Part shown: piece after piece, positions 1-12,272 of the stretch
Layout: each line of letters starts with the position of its first letter
Position numbering within the stretch: the first letter of the stretch is position 1
Source: Leptospira stimsonii
GTDB lineage: Bacteria; Spirochaetota; Leptospiria; Leptospirales; Leptospiraceae
DNA: 53,842 nucleotides
Reading direction: 5' to 3'
Assembly: GCF_003545875.1 (NCBI RefSeq)
Contig: NZ_QHCS01000013.1
Coordinates: 1 to 53,842, forward strand
Notes under the pieces: generated by a model
Told to the model about the DNA's origin: nothing
Databases searched by the model: none
The model's input: only the letters and a program-made list of their open reading frames with translations
Program-made: the position numbers and the translations under genes

Positions 1-90
1 ACGCCAGGAAGAAATCTAAAAGAAGATTTCAAATAGGACAAACTCTCTATCGCAGTTTATATGTTGTAAAGGTATATTTAATTCAAGATA

Positions 91-119
91 AGCCAAGCTA
101 CAAAGAGCTTGGCTTTTTT
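91..119 (+). terminator. Rho-independent terminator of an upstream gene outside the window
   Basis: A perfect 9-bp inverted repeat (AGCCAAGCT at 91-99, AGCTTGGCT at 106-114) with a 6-nt loop is followed by a run of T. This is a standard intrinsic terminator on the plus strand. It most likely ends a transcript that started before base 1. Confidence 0.75.
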
Positions 120-209
120 GTGCTTAAGCCAGAGCTGAAATCAAAATTTTACTAAGACGGAAATAAAGTAGGGACGAAGTATATCTTCCGTCGTACAAGA
201 GAAGACAGG

Positions 210-237
210 GCCAGGAGGTTGAAGTCTGGCTTTTTTT
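210..237 (+). terminator. Terminator-like hairpin
   Basis: GCCAG at 210-214 pairs with CTGGC at 226-230 across an 11-nt loop, followed by seven T residues. The stem is short, so this is weaker than the hairpin at 91-119. No gene clearly ends just before it, and it may belong to a decayed transcription unit. Confidence 0.4.
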
Positions 238-378
238 GTATTAGGGAAAAGAGGATTTGAAATTTTTAAAATGTTGCTTATATGATTTTCCCCTCGGACG
301 TGCGAGGAAGATGTTGCGTTCATACAAACAAAACATTTTATTTAACTCGGTAAATTTCATACTAAGTGAATGTTTAAA

Positions 379-585
379 TTATTTTCCTACACGCCAACGA
401 CTTGGATCTTTTTGATAATTTTCAAAGATTCCAATATCCTTCAATGGACAAAGAGCATTTTCAATTCGACTCATATCGATTCCATCTTTGCTTAAGAGTT
501 CCTGAGCCAGCGGTTCAACGTTCAACTCCAAACATGTGGAGAATAGACTTTTAGATATATTAGAATTCTGAGGATTTACCCGCAT
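379..585 (-). CDS. Small hypothetical protein, possibly a gene remnant
   Basis: A 68-codon reading frame with an ATG start encodes a soluble, mixed-charge peptide without signal sequence or membrane segment. I recognise no family. There is no convincing ribosome binding site before the ATG, and the surroundings are AT-rich and full of broken frames. It may be a leftover of a longer gene or a chance frame. Confidence 0.25.
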   Translation of the reverse strand: MRVNPQNSNISKSLFSTCLELNVEPLAQELLSKDGIDMSRIENALCPLKDIGIFENYQKDPSRWRVGK

Positions 586-1615
586 TTAAAGAATCAAACA
601 AGACCCAAGCCTGAGCTAAATTCTCGAGCTCGATTTGGTCCGGTCAAAAAAGTTAGGTGAAGCTTTTTTTTGGTATTTTGTGACTCATGGACTTTACGAT
701 CGGCGAAATTAAAAAATTGGGAAGATCATTGGTTGAATTAGCGTGGAACTATTCTTTTGCTGATAAGACTATTCAAAAAATCTACATTCAAACCGGTTTT
801 TAAGCATCCTATAAACGGAGGCTTGATTCTTTTGAATCGTAAAACTAGGTAAAGGAGGAATCCAAAATTCTTCAAATACTTGTATTTCACGAACGGTATT
901 TGAAGTTGTTTCTGTAAAAAGCTTGGCTCATTCATTTTAGCAAATCGCCGAGTTTTGCATAAAAAAAATCTGAATCTCCATTTAATTCCGAAAAACCAAG
1001 GAAGAGCGTTCCGCTTTAATAAAGAAGTGAACTCAAAGAAGATGAATTAGAAAATCACATCTCGGACTTAATAAGGTAGTTTTTTAGAAAATTATCATTG
1101 ATTGTTTTTAGAGCTCCAGTTTATCCAAGGCATATAACTTATAAGTCGTTCTTTTTTATCATGTTTCTTTCTTACAAAGACGAATTCACTTTTTCTGTTT
1201 TTTTCTCGAGAGCGGTGAATTTAGATCGAACCTTCAAATTAAACTGAGATTTTCTATCTCTGATCTAAATACCATTTTGGCAAATCTCGGAAAAGGTATA
1301 AAGAATCATTCGCTAAGAAAATTTAATTGTGCAAACTGACACCGAAGGTTGGTTTCATCCGAGATCGCTATCGATCTTGGAAAATTATGGCGAACTCATT
1401 TCTACTGTAATAGATTTTCAAATTCCTCAGTTCATTGCGTTTTTTGTTTCAAAGTATAATTTGATGCCTTTATATAGGAACGAAATTTGAAAGAATTAAA
1501 CTTTTGGACGAAGTTACGTCCATCCCTTTTTTCAAAGTGGAATTCATCTTAAAAAAAGAATGCAAATTTTAACAGGAAACATCCTATACCGAAACTTGAA
1601 AGAACTGTCTTCGGT
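586..1615. other. AT-rich gene-poor stretch with decayed coding debris
   Basis: This kilobase lacks a convincing intact gene. It contains a 38-codon frame at 687-803 (starts MDFTIGEIKKLGRSLVELAW) ending in TAA, and short fragments between 1161 and 1490 in changing frames. Base composition is visibly more AT-rich than the core genes after 4.2 kb. I see no tRNA, no clear IS ends and no long repeat. It reads as decayed accessory DNA. Confidence 0.5.
1161..1490 (+). pseudogene. Possible frameshifted gene remnant of unknown family
   Basis: Three short frames follow one another on the plus strand. The first runs from an ATG at 1161 to a TGA at 1245-1247 (28 residues). A second frame, open through about 1240-1340, ends in ...KFNCAN. 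The third, from about 1329 to TGA at 1488-1490, has 53 residues and contains GWFHPRSLSILENYGELIS. All have protein-like composition, as expected for one small gene broken by two frameshifts. No family is recognised, and chance frames in AT-rich DNA remain possible. Confidence 0.22.
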
Positions 1616-2188
1616 ATGGGGAAAATAAAAAAATCTAACTTCTTAAGTCACATTCGCCCACTTTCCAACAATCGAGGAAGCAAAGGAATAGGGAAGAATT
1701 CCAAATCAAAGCGAGTTTCCACATCGGATCTTTTGATTCCAAAACGACATCTTAAATCTTTGCAAAGGAAAATTTTGAAGTTTGGTTCTCTAAAGAAATT
1801 TCTTCATTTTCTACTCCTAACGAATCGTTCAAAGTTTCGATCGCTCTGTATCATTCCAAAGAATGAAAAAACACTTTATCAAAGTATAAATCAGGACTTA
1901 GTGCGATTTTCGTTTCGACCTGATTCTGCCGATTGGGCGGAATTACGAGTTCTCGCAAGATACTATGGCCTTTCGATCTGCAATTTATTCGTCATTCTCC
2001 TAGAGATTGGAGAGGAGGGATCGTCTTCAAGCGGGTCCCCTCCGTTTCTCTCCTATAAAGCCAAAAGTTTGGAAGGTAAAGGAAATGAGATGGCCTTGAT
2101 TCAAAGGATTCTACCCAGTAGGAGGTATATTTCCTTTTCCCTTTTTCTTAGAGGGAGTTTATCGAGAAAGTTTGCTTCTGATTCTTAA
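1616..2188 (+). CDS. DUF1564 family protein (copy 1)
   Basis: This 190-residue protein belongs to the Leptospira-specific family DUF1564. The N-terminal third is very basic (many K/R/S). The conserved part begins near residue 38 (LLIPKRHLKSLQRKI) and ends with a block at about 96-130 containing LVRFSFRPDSADWAELRVLA and then a hydrophobic helix. That block reads like a strand-helix-helix and resembles a ribbon-helix-helix DNA-binding unit; this is my inference, not an established function. The C-terminal tail diverges from copy 2. There is no signal peptide or membrane segment. The ATG at 1616 lies in the context CGGTATG, also seen at copy 2. A strong ribosome binding site is not visible. Confidence 0.75.
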   Translation: MGKIKKSNFLSHIRPLSNNRGSKGIGKNSKSKRVSTSDLLIPKRHLKSLQRKILKFGSLKKFLHFLLLTNRSKFRSLCIIPKNEKTLYQSINQDLVRFSFRPDSADWAELRVLARYYGLSICNLFVILLEIGEEGSSSSGSPPFLSYKAKSLEGKGNEMALIQRILPSRRYISFSLFLRGSLSRKFASDS

Positions 2189-2335
2189 ACCTCCTAACAC
2201 CGGGTGTTTGAAAATTTTGTCTGGTCTTCCGTCCCAAAAAAATCAAAGAAGAATGCCCCTTAAAAAAAATTGAAAAAGCTCATTTTTTTTTCTGAAAATC
2301 GCTCTTCGTCGAAACTTCTCGGAACCGGAATCGGT

Positions 2336-3846
<1,511 letters not shown>

Positions 3847-4248
3847 TTGTGCTGACGTTAGAGGTCTCGAGTGTGGTGGATAATGGGGGTGGAAATTTTT
3901 GCGGTACTAAAATTCAGATCCAATGAGATCCGCATTTCAGTAGGTTTCTTACTCTTTGTTTCGAGGACTTGGGTAAGAAATGGAGTCTGTCGGTTGGGAC
4001 GGTTCCTGAGAAACGAGTTGGATCTCTATCCTGAATCAAAATTTGGTGGGAACTTCGTAGTACGAAACGATGACCTTTCATAGGAATAGAAATTAAAAAA
4101 GGGACCTAAAAAACTTTCATAAAAGAGGAACGTCCTCCACCCTTCTTCAGATCTAAATTTGAGAATATAGTAAATATTTTCTTGAAACTGATGATTCCGC
4201 TCTTAGAGTGTTCGAATCTTAGTCATTAAGAAAATTTTGGAGTGTAGG
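3847..4248. other. Intergenic region upstream of the secreted-protein gene
   Basis: About 400 bases lie between the transposase relic and the next gene. A 70-codon plus-strand frame at 3871-4083 has no recognisable family, no ribosome binding site and an odd composition, so I do not call it. The last 100 bases are AT-rich (around 4150-4240) and probably carry the promoter of the following gene. No exact -35/-10 pair stands out. Confidence 0.4.
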
Positions 4249-4989
4249 ATGTTCCGAGTAATGAAAAGAATTTTTGCTTTAACTCTTATTTTTAGTTCGT
4301 TGTTGTTTTCTTCTTCCGCGTTTGCGGCGGGGACTTATTCAGAAGGTTGGGCGGTTGTAAAACTCATTCAATTTGAAAGTCGTGGTCTTGTATTCGATTC
4401 TCATGAAGGGCTTCTCGAATTTACCACCTTTGACAAAGCGGAAAAATGTGAAGCTTCGAAAGACGAATGTTTTGCCCCGCTTAAAGAAAAGGTTGAATTT
4501 AGCGTTCGTCCGGAAAATGGCGAAGTTGTAAATTTTTTGAACAATAACTTGAATCAGGAAATTCTGGTTCATTATAGAATTCACCGATTTGAACCAATTG
4601 CTCTTTCAACTGATTTTGAGGTAATTGGGGCGATGAAACAATTGCCATCCTTTCCGAAAGACGCGGTCGATAAGATCATAGTGGAAAAGTCCGGTGCGAA
4701 ACGGAATTTCTCCGTTGCCGGAAGAATTCTAAAATTAGAATACCAAGGAACCATGATCGGAACCTATGAAGGTCTTTATTTAGATGAGGTCCGAGGGAAA
4801 GTTCATCCTTTTTCCATTACAAATGAAACAGTCGCGACGTTTGCTTGGGATACGATGAAGTTCGGGACGAAATACTTTCTCGGAGTCTCTGTCGCGTTTG
4901 CTACCGGTTGGAGAAAATCAGATTTTGATATTTTCGAGATCAATTACAAAGCTCCTGCTGGCGGTGCTTATCCTGAATTGAAGAAGTGA
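4249..4989 (+). CDS. Secreted protein of unknown function
   Basis: This 246-residue protein has a clear signal peptide: basic MFRVMKRIF, a hydrophobic core, and a likely signal peptidase I site after SSSAFA. The mature part is beta-rich with two Cys near the N-terminus (KCEASKDEC) that could form a disulphide. It is probably periplasmic or surface-exposed. I chose the ATG at 4249 because GGAG at 4239-4242 is correctly spaced; a TTG at 4237 would overlap that site, and ATG 4261 is an alternative. It stands alone, ended by the shared hairpin at 5006-5049. No family is recognised. Confidence 0.7.
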   Translation: MFRVMKRIFALTLIFSSLLFSSSAFAAGTYSEGWAVVKLIQFESRGLVFDSHEGLLEFTTFDKAEKCEASKDECFAPLKEKVEFSVRPENGEVVNFLNNNLNQEILVHYRIHRFEPIALSTDFEVIGAMKQLPSFPKDAVDKIIVEKSGAKRNFSVAGRILKLEYQGTMIGTYEGLYLDEVRGKVHPFSITNETVATFAWDTMKFGTKYFLGVSVAFATGWRKSDFDIFEINYKAPAGGAYPELKK

Positions 4990-5005
4990 TTTTGAAATAG
5001 AGATA

Positions 5006-5049
5006 TTTTTCTTAAAAGAGGACGGAACTCCGCCTTCTTTTAAGAAAAA
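5006..5049. terminator. Bidirectional terminator between convergent genes
   Basis: A perfect 13-bp inverted repeat (TTTTTCTTAAAAG at 5006-5018, CTTTTAAGAAAAA at 5037-5049) encloses a smaller palindrome, CGGAACTCCG, at 5023-5032. With A-runs on one side and T-runs on the other it can end transcripts from both directions, which fits its place between two convergent genes. The inner core is shared with intergenic repeats elsewhere in the window. Confidence 0.8.
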
Positions 5050-5079
5050 CACTTCTGGAACGAAGGTAGAATGATAGAA

Positions 5080-6828
5080 TTATCCCTTCTCTTTCTCCGT
5101 GTATTTTTCGAGATCGATTAGGTCCGTAAGCCAATCGGAAACATTTCCAGCCCTGTCCTTGATTCTTGCTTGGAGGAGGAGTCGCCTCTTATATTTCCCG
5201 AAAACTTTCGGAATTTTTACAAGGATCATCTTTCGATCGGATTCAAATTCATAAGGATACGTTTCTCCATCCAATAAGATTTCCGCCCCACCTCCGTAGC
5301 CCGAACCAATGTCCGATACGGAATACATTCTTTCTATGATAGAATTTGGACGGATCTCCGTTTCAAATCTATGACGGGAGATCAAATAGGGATGTTCAAT
5401 CTTCGGTTTTGAACGGTCTTCCAGAACAGCGACGATTCCTATTTTGTTTAAAATGGCGTTCATTCCGTCAGCCGAGGACGTAGTTTTCAGAACTCCCCAT
5501 CGTTTTGTTCCTTCTTCAAAAAGGTAAAGATTTTCTCCTTTTCCTAATCTTCGTCCTTTCCAGAGTAATTTCGCTTCTCCGGACCAACTTATACCGGTGG
5601 ATTCGATTTCAATCAAATCACTCTTAAGGATCAATCCTTCCGGTAAGACGAAATCGGCCGGTCTTCCGACCTTTTCAAAGAGAATATTACCTTTTCCGAA
5701 AGTGTTTCCTTTCGGAGTAAGAAGCGAAAATCTTCTCTCGTGTGAAAAGAATTCGTTGGAAGTGATTTTTTCCATTCTTCCTTTCGATCCCGTATTGAGA
5801 ATTCGGAGTTTCAAAGAAGAGATATTGCCCTCTTTGTCCCCCGCTATGATTTCGAGAGGAATTTCTTCACCCTCTCGAAAAAGTTTCAGGTCGATACTCG
5901 GCTTGAGTGTCGGAAAAAGATTGTAAACGTAGACGGGTGGATTGAGAGAAGAACGATTGGAATCGTAAATGGATTGGTGGTCTCTCGCCTCCGCATAACT
6001 CATTTTTTCAAATTTTCTTTCGTATAGAATCTGAAGTCCGGAAAGAAGTCTCGCGAAATAGACGTTATTTTTGTTCCTCGAATTCATCCTATCAAAGGCG
6101 CCTAACTTAATTCGAACTTCTCCTCCGACTTTGAGCGGTTCCGGATCGTTTGTCTCGTAAACCCCATTCTCTTTTTTTATCAGAGGAATTCGAAACTTCT
6201 CTCCGTCGGACGAATCAACGTACAAAACCAACATCTCGGGCGGAGTTCCGTCCTTATCCGTCATTCTTAAATAAGCGAGTGGATTGAAGATGTCCCCATT
6301 CCCATGGAGTTCAAAGTGTAGATGAGGAACACCGGTTCCGGATTCTCCAATCCTTGCGACTGCTTGACCTTGTTTTATGGAAAATCTCTGATCGGAAAAT
6401 TTGACGGAAAAAATTCCATCGCTCAAAAGGTGAAGCGCCTGTCTGAGATTCTCCAATTCTCTTTTTGCACCTTCTAAATTGAATAGGTGGGCGAACTTTG
6501 CCCGCAACCCGGAAGGAGAACGGACCATCAGATTTAGGCCGTATCCGGTCGGTGATTCTGAAATCGATTCTACAAATCCGTCAAAGGGCGCGATGGCCGG
6601 AAGACCGTTCACATGAAACGTTTTAAAGTCCGCTCCCATGTGCAAGTGGTGCACTCTGTACTCGGCAAAGGAACCGGAGATCGGAGTCTGAAACTCCATC
6701 GGGAAACGTAGCTTTCCTTGAAGTTCTGGAAAGAGCTGAAGTTCTGGACGGTCCTCCGCGCTCAGCGCACTCAGAGAAAGGAATAAGATTCCACAGAAGA
6801 AACCTTTAAAAAGAAAAAATCGATTCAT
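5080..6828 (-). CDS. M23 family metallopeptidase, secreted
   Basis: A 582-residue protein with an N-terminal signal sequence (MNRFFLFKGF..., cleavage near LSALSA). The M23/LytM fold occupies about residues 45-190. The zinc-binding H63-x3-D67 (HLHMGAD) and H169-L-H171 (HLHFEL) are present, so the enzyme is probably active as a peptidoglycan endopeptidase in the periplasm. The remaining ~390 residues are beta-rich, end with an Ig-like KDRAGNVSDW motif, and probably position or regulate the peptidase domain. The ATG at 6828 is preferred because it directly begins the signal peptide; a GGAGG abuts the ATG, which is unusually close. The gene is divergent from lptE, with about 100 bp between them for promoters. 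Confidence 0.85.
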   Translation of the reverse strand: MNRFFLFKGFFCGILFLSLSALSAEDRPELQLFPELQGKLRFPMEFQTPISGSFAEYRVHHLHMGADFKTFHVNGLPAIAPFDGFVESISESPTGYGLNLMVRSPSGLRAKFAHLFNLEGAKRELENLRQALHLLSDGIFSVKFSDQRFSIKQGQAVARIGESGTGVPHLHFELHGNGDIFNPLAYLRMTDKDGTPPEMLVLYVDSSDGEKFRIPLIKKENGVYETNDPEPLKVGGEVRIKLGAFDRMNSRNKNNVYFARLLSGLQILYERKFEKMSYAEARDHQSIYDSNRSSLNPPVYVYNLFPTLKPSIDLKLFREGEEIPLEIIAGDKEGNISSLKLRILNTGSKGRMEKITSNEFFSHERRFSLLTPKGNTFGKGNILFEKVGRPADFVLPEGLILKSDLIEIESTGISWSGEAKLLWKGRRLGKGENLYLFEEGTKRWGVLKTTSSADGMNAILNKIGIVAVLEDRSKPKIEHPYLISRHRFETEIRPNSIIERMYSVSDIGSGYGGGAEILLDGETYPYEFESDRKMILVKIPKVFGKYKRRLLLQARIKDRAGNVSDWLTDLIDLEKYTEKEKG

Positions 6829-6929
6829 CCTCCCATGAAAATGGAACTGAATTCGGAATTTGTAAAGCCGAAAAGCACATCTGAAAAATCTCTTGCCCGG
6901 AGGTACGACCAAGAAAGATCCTTCTAACT

Positions 6930-7490
6930 ATGTTCTTTAGCCGTCTGGCATTTTCGATCCTAACGATCCTCTTCCTTTTTTCCTGCACGTATTTTACGAG
7001 AGAACCTAGAAACCCTCCTAAGATCGACGGAGTTCCGATTCCCGACGATCAGAGAAGACTCTACGTTCAAAATTTCCGAAACAACTCTTATGGAATGGGA
7101 ATACAAACTCTCCTTACCGAATTGGTTCGTTCGGAGATCGATTCGAGAGGAAGATTTATCCAAACCAGAGAGAAGTCACTCGCGGCCTATCGCCTCTACG
7201 GAGAAATCGTTCACTATCAGCTTGTTGGAAATCTCTTGGACCAAGGAGGGCAAGCGATCTCCCGAGAAATGTCCGTCATCGTTCGTCTAGAACTCCAGAA
7301 AGCCGGGGGACAAAAAATTCCCTTGGAAAGAGAGGAGATTCAGGTTAGAATTATGTTTTCAGATCAAGTTGGATTTCGCGAGAGCGAGAGCCAAGCCCAG
7401 TCCCGTCTCCTAAAAATCATGGCAGTCCGAATCTCCGAAGAGATGGAAAGAGCCTGGTATTTTTCTATTGCCGGAAAGATTGATCCCTGA
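6930..7490 (+). CDS. lptE: LPS-assembly lipoprotein, LptE-like
   Basis: A 186-residue lipoprotein with lipobox LFLFSC (Cys19). The mature protein fits the small LptE fold: RRLYVQNFRNNSYGMGIQTL followed by a helix with TELVRSEIDSRGRF, then beta-strands (AAYRLYGEIVHYQL) and a C-terminal amphipathic helix (ISEEMERAW). LptE plugs the LptD outer-membrane pore that inserts lipopolysaccharide, which Leptospira makes. Sequence similarity in this family is low, so the call rests on size, lipobox, and strand/helix pattern. The gene is 31 bp upstream of the Fur-family gene and probably co-transcribed with it and tgt. Confidence 0.65.
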   Translation: MFFSRLAFSILTILFLFSCTYFTREPRNPPKIDGVPIPDDQRRLYVQNFRNNSYGMGIQTLLTELVRSEIDSRGRFIQTREKSLAAYRLYGEIVHYQLVGNLLDQGGQAISREMSVIVRLELQKAGGQKIPLEREEIQVRIMFSDQVGFRESESQAQSRLLKIMAVRISEEMERAWYFSIAGKIDP

Positions 7491-7521
7491 TAATCTTGAC
7501 CCGCCCCTTGAGTAATCTCTT

Positions 7522-8000
7522 ATGAACCGAGAAAAACAAGAAGCCATCTTAAACAAAACAGAACCCGCCGTCCGCATGGAAATGCAGACGTTTTCAGAAT
7601 ACCTTCAGAAAGAAGGACTCAAGATCACCAGTCAGAGAATGTTGGTCGCGGAGAGAATTTTTTCCCTTCACAATCACTTCACCGCGGAAGGCCTCTTGGA
7701 AGAATTCAAGGACCAAAGAGATCAAATCTCTAAGGCAACGATTTACAGAATTCTTTCTATCATGGTCTCCGCTGGTCTTCTCCAAGAGCATAACTTCGGT
7801 AAAGATTACAAATACTACGAACATATCATCGGACACAAACACCACGATCATATCATCTGCACAGTCTGCGGAAAAATTGTAGAATTTGTAGACGAAAGAA
7901 TCGAACAGCTTCAAGAGCAAGCGGCGAAAGACAATGGATTCCGAATCACAGGTCACAGTTTAAACATCTACGGAACCTGTAGCGAACACACTTCCGGTAG

Positions 8001-8004
<4 letters not shown>
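7522..8004 (+). CDS. Fur family metalloregulator (Fur/PerR type)
   Basis: This 160-residue regulator has the Fur winged helix at about residues 25-90, with recognition helix SKATIYRILSIMVSAGLL, and a metal-binding dimerisation half. Visible ligands are H105, H107, H108, D109, H110 (HKHHDH), C113-x2-C116 and a lone C153; the usual second CxxC is reduced to C-x2-H. The position that separates Fur (Glu) from PerR (Asp) reads KIVEF, with E121, which is Fur-like. By family and genomic neighbourhood it could correspond to the L. interrogans gene studied as PerRB, but that is recollection and the Glu argues for caution. Its stop overlaps the tgt start (ATGA), indicating translational coupling. Confidence 0.85.
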
Positions 8005-9140
<1,136 letters not shown>

Positions 9141-9191
9141 CCTTTCCTTTAGTAGAGCTGGCCGGAAAGAGACAGAAAGGAGTTGCTGATT

Positions 9192-9531
<340 letters not shown>

Positions 9532-9577
9532 GATCGGATTCTTAATTTATCCTACCTTTTCTGAACCTGGTGCCGCA

Positions 9578-11224
9578 ATGAAATCAATCCAAAGAAAAAT
9601 ATCCTCCGCTTTTATAATTTTACTTACGGGCGTCCTGATTGCCTGTGGTGCTGAACTTCCGATTCAGGAGTTAAGTGACGCAAAGAATTCCATTACGAGA
9701 GCGAAGTCTGCCGGAGCGGAGAAATACGCGCCTGCGGAATTAGAAGAAGCTCGTAAGAGTTTATTGAACGCGCACCAGAAAGCTTCCGAAGAAGATTTGA
9801 CGGAAACAAAAAAGTCTGCCGAATATGCGAGAGCGAAAGCGTTAGACGCTTCCGAAAAATCATTTCCTTCCGCTGTTGACGAAGCAAGAAAGGAATCTAC
9901 TTCCTCTATCGATTCTGCGGACGAAGCGTATGCGGCGCAGTTGGCATCGGAACCGTATAATTCTGCGGTTCAACTTCGTAAAGAAGGAGACACGCTTCGG
10001 GAAACTGCGGATAGAACCTTAGAATCGTACCCAAGAGAATCCGGAGATGATGCAAAGTTAAGAACTCGTCTGGCCGCCTTCGATCAGTATGAAGCATCTC
10101 GTCAAAAATATGCCGATTCCAAGAAAGCCGCGGATGAATCGAAGGTGTTGGCTCTTTCTCAGAAACAACAACTCATCGATTCTCTTGCCGATATCGAAAA
10201 AAATCTAAACGATGCGGACAAATACGCGGAAGGGAAAGATCCGGAAGTTTCGGAAACAAGAAATCGTCTCGATTCAGCTAAGACAAAGATTGAAGACGGA
10301 AAGATCAAAGACGGCTATGCCGACATTGATGAAATTCGTAAGAAGTCCGGAGAACTCGTCGCAAAAAATATCAAAGCGTATGCAGAGAAGCAAAAGGAAC
10401 TCGCGAAACAAAGTATTGCATCCGCTACGACTAAATTAGCATCTTTTGATAAAACAAAAATCAACGCTTCCAGAGATTTCCAAGTATCTTACCAAAGAGC
10501 GGAAGAAAATCTAAAGGCCGCAGAAGAATCCAGAGTTTCCGCTGAAGATCTTTATTCATCTGAAAAATATGAAGATTCCATTGCAAGGTCCGAAGAAGCC
10601 ATTCGTCTTTCCAGAATTGTGGTCGATCAGTCGGCTGAACTCGCTGAGAGAATGGAAAGAAAGACATCCAGTGATAAAGTTGCCAACCGCGATACGAAAA
10701 CCGGAAAAGATGGAAAAACCGACAAAACGGAAACCACGGATGGAAAGAATTCTTCTCAAAAATGGGGAGAGGATGGACTTCCGGAAGGTTGGAAACGTTA
10801 TGTGGTTCGTAAGAAAGTTCCGGCGGATTGTCTCTGGAGAATCGCAAAGGACAAGAGACATTATGGAACATCGAAACTTTGGAAGAGAATCTACGAAGCA
10901 AATCGTGGAAAGATCAAAAATCCAAATCTGATTTTCCCAAAACAAGTATTACTCATTCCTCCAGCAAAAGGACCGACGAAGTTTGATAAAACTAAGGCCC
11001 CTAGCAAGAAAAAACCGTCCGCCGCGGAAGAAGTAGAAGCCATTGAACAAAATCAAAAGCCGGCAACTACGGAAGAAGCGGAGCCGGAAACCGGCGGAGA
11101 GGACGCAGAGAGTAAAAAGAAGAATGAAGTGAAGGAACCGGAGACATCCGGAGACGACACTGGCTCTGAAACTGCTCCTGAAGAAGAAAACGCAGAAGAG
11201 GAAAATCCGGAAAATCTCCAGTAA
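9578..11224 (+). CDS. Lipoprotein with coiled-coil body and LysM domain
   Basis: This 548-residue protein has a lipoprotein signal (MKSIQRKISSAFIILLTGVL, lipobox LIAC, Cys23). Residues ~25-390 are Ala/Glu/Lys/Ser-rich helical repeats resembling tandem coiled coils (AKNSITRAKSAGAEKYAPAE type). A LysM domain occupies about 406-459 (RYVVRKKVPADCLWRIAKD ... VLLIPP), and the tail is a Glu/Pro-rich acidic low-complexity segment. LysM binds peptidoglycan glycan, so the protein probably links the outer membrane to the wall. I chose the ATG at 9578, which directly starts the signal peptide; a longer frame from 9485 overlaps the STAS gene and would bury it. The gene ends at a strong terminator. Confidence 0.82.
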   Translation: MKSIQRKISSAFIILLTGVLIACGAELPIQELSDAKNSITRAKSAGAEKYAPAELEEARKSLLNAHQKASEEDLTETKKSAEYARAKALDASEKSFPSAVDEARKESTSSIDSADEAYAAQLASEPYNSAVQLRKEGDTLRETADRTLESYPRESGDDAKLRTRLAAFDQYEASRQKYADSKKAADESKVLALSQKQQLIDSLADIEKNLNDADKYAEGKDPEVSETRNRLDSAKTKIEDGKIKDGYADIDEIRKKSGELVAKNIKAYAEKQKELAKQSIASATTKLASFDKTKINASRDFQVSYQRAEENLKAAEESRVSAEDLYSSEKYEDSIARSEEAIRLSRIVVDQSAELAERMERKTSSDKVANRDTKTGKDGKTDKTETTDGKNSSQKWGEDGLPEGWKRYVVRKKVPADCLWRIAKDKRHYGTSKLWKRIYEANRGKIKNPNLIFPKQVLLIPPAKGPTKFDKTKAPSKKKPSAAEEVEAIEQNQKPATTEEAEPETGGEDAESKKKNEVKEPETSGDDTGSETAPEEENAEEENPENLQ

Positions 11225-11249
11225 GAATTTCGGTTCTTCTGTTGGTGGA

Positions 11250-11276
11250 GGCTTGGTCTGCGACCAAGCCTTTTTT
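11250..11276 (+). terminator. Rho-independent terminator of the LysM lipoprotein gene
   Basis: GGCTTGGTC at 11250-11258 pairs with GACCAAGCC at 11262-11270 around a 3-nt loop and is followed by six T residues, 25 bp after the stop codon. Confidence 0.88.
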
Positions 11277-11281
11277 GTGTC

Positions 11282-11297
11282 CGGAGTTCCGTCCACT
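11282..11297 (-). repeat. Interspersed intergenic repeat, copy A
   Basis: The 16-mer CGGAGTTCCGTCCACT is the exact reverse complement of the sequence at 18277-18292, and matches 15 of 16 bases at 50079-50094. TTTCACGG lies near all three copies. The element lies just after a terminator, in non-coding DNA. Confidence 0.7.
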
Positions 11298-11336
11298 TTT
11301 TCACGGCAAGGTCCGCCTCGCGAAGGAACGCCGTCC

Positions 11337-11843
11337 TCATTTTACAATTTCGAAAATCATACCGATCAATATCGGAAGACCGGCCAGGACGGCGGCACCT
11401 ACGTTGGTCCGACCTTGCTTTTTACATTCTTCCAATTTTTCCATCTCATCCAATTTCGAATCTTCTTCTATTTTTTGAGTTTTCTTCGAAATAAAATCCA
11501 AGTAAGTAAAATTCCCCATCAGACCAAAGATCAGACTTCCACCTCCAAAAGCGGAATTTGGAATTTCTTTTTCAAAAAAGTATGTCGCAACAATCGAAGC
11601 GCCAACAATCAGCGCGTAGTAAACGATCGAGATCAGATACATCTTCCGATAAGAATACCAGATCGGACCTAAAAGAATGGCCGCCCAATTCCATGAGTAG
11701 ATTTTCATAGAAGATGAACTTTTTTTCATCTTTCCCCATTTCTTAAAATAGTATTCGGCTTGGTTTCCTATAAATTCTCGATTTTGATCTTTCTCAAAAC
11801 CGTTCAAAAGGCTCTCTAACCTTTCTTTTCCTTTACCTTTCAC
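11337..11843 (-). CDS. DUF2628 family membrane protein
   Basis: A 168-residue protein: a basic soluble N-terminal part (about 1-45, including NQAEYYFKKW), then the DUF2628-type core SWNWAAILLGPIWYSYRKMY, then membrane helices at about 65-88 and 95-115 and a last helix near the C-terminus (VGAAVLAGLPILIGMIF). The function of the family is unknown. The gene is convergent with the LysM lipoprotein gene and followed by a repeat element. A purine-rich AGGAGA stretch precedes the ATG. Confidence 0.75.
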   Translation of the reverse strand: MKGKGKERLESLLNGFEKDQNREFIGNQAEYYFKKWGKMKKSSSSMKIYSWNWAAILLGPIWYSYRKMYLISIVYYALIVGASIVATYFFEKEIPNSAFGGGSLIFGLMGNFTYLDFISKKTQKIEEDSKLDEMEKLEECKKQGRTNVGAAVLAGLPILIGMIFEIVK

Positions 11844-12272
11844 AAAAATCTCCTCTTTCCTTTTTTCGAATGATCGCGGTTATTCTTGTAACAGACCTTT
11901 TCTTTTTTTTTGATTCCTAAATTTCCCTCTTTTGTTTCGCGTTAGATTTACTCATAGAGTTTTCATCGGAGTAGTCTCTGTCAGGACCGGAACCCGATTC
12001 TTAGAAGGATTCCTCGGAGAATTTTTCGATCGACCCTTAAGATTTTTTCGGAAATTGTTCTCCACGATCTCGCCTTTTTGTTTTCGAAATTCCTAGAGAG
12101 AATTTACATTCTCCCTTTTGAAGAAAATTTTTGACATTCTCACGCAAATTTCCGAAAATTTCGCATCTTTGATTTCCGGAGACGGAGCGTTTTATCGAAG
12201 AACGGTTTCTTATTTTGTCATTCTCCTTGAAATTCACTTGATTGTGGCTTCTAAATTGGAAAACGTATTGAA
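11844..12272. other. Intergenic region between DUF2628 and nadC genes
   Basis: The 429 bp between the divergent genes are AT-rich and probably hold both promoters. TTGACA at 12131-12136 is a good -35 match toward nadC, but the hexamer 17 bp later (GAAAAT) is a poor -10. Several TTCCG/CGGAA inverted short motifs occur (for example around 12150-12180). No coding frame with a recognisable family was found. Confidence 0.4.

Noticed and set aside
3871..4083. A 70-codon plus-strand frame upstream of the secreted-protein gene
   Set aside because: No ribosome binding site, no recognisable family, irregular composition, and it lies in decayed intergenic DNA.
10569..10931. Long frames overlapping the LysM lipoprotein on both strands
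   Set aside because: They are by-products of the Ala/Glu/Lys-rich repeats of the real gene and carry no independent signals.
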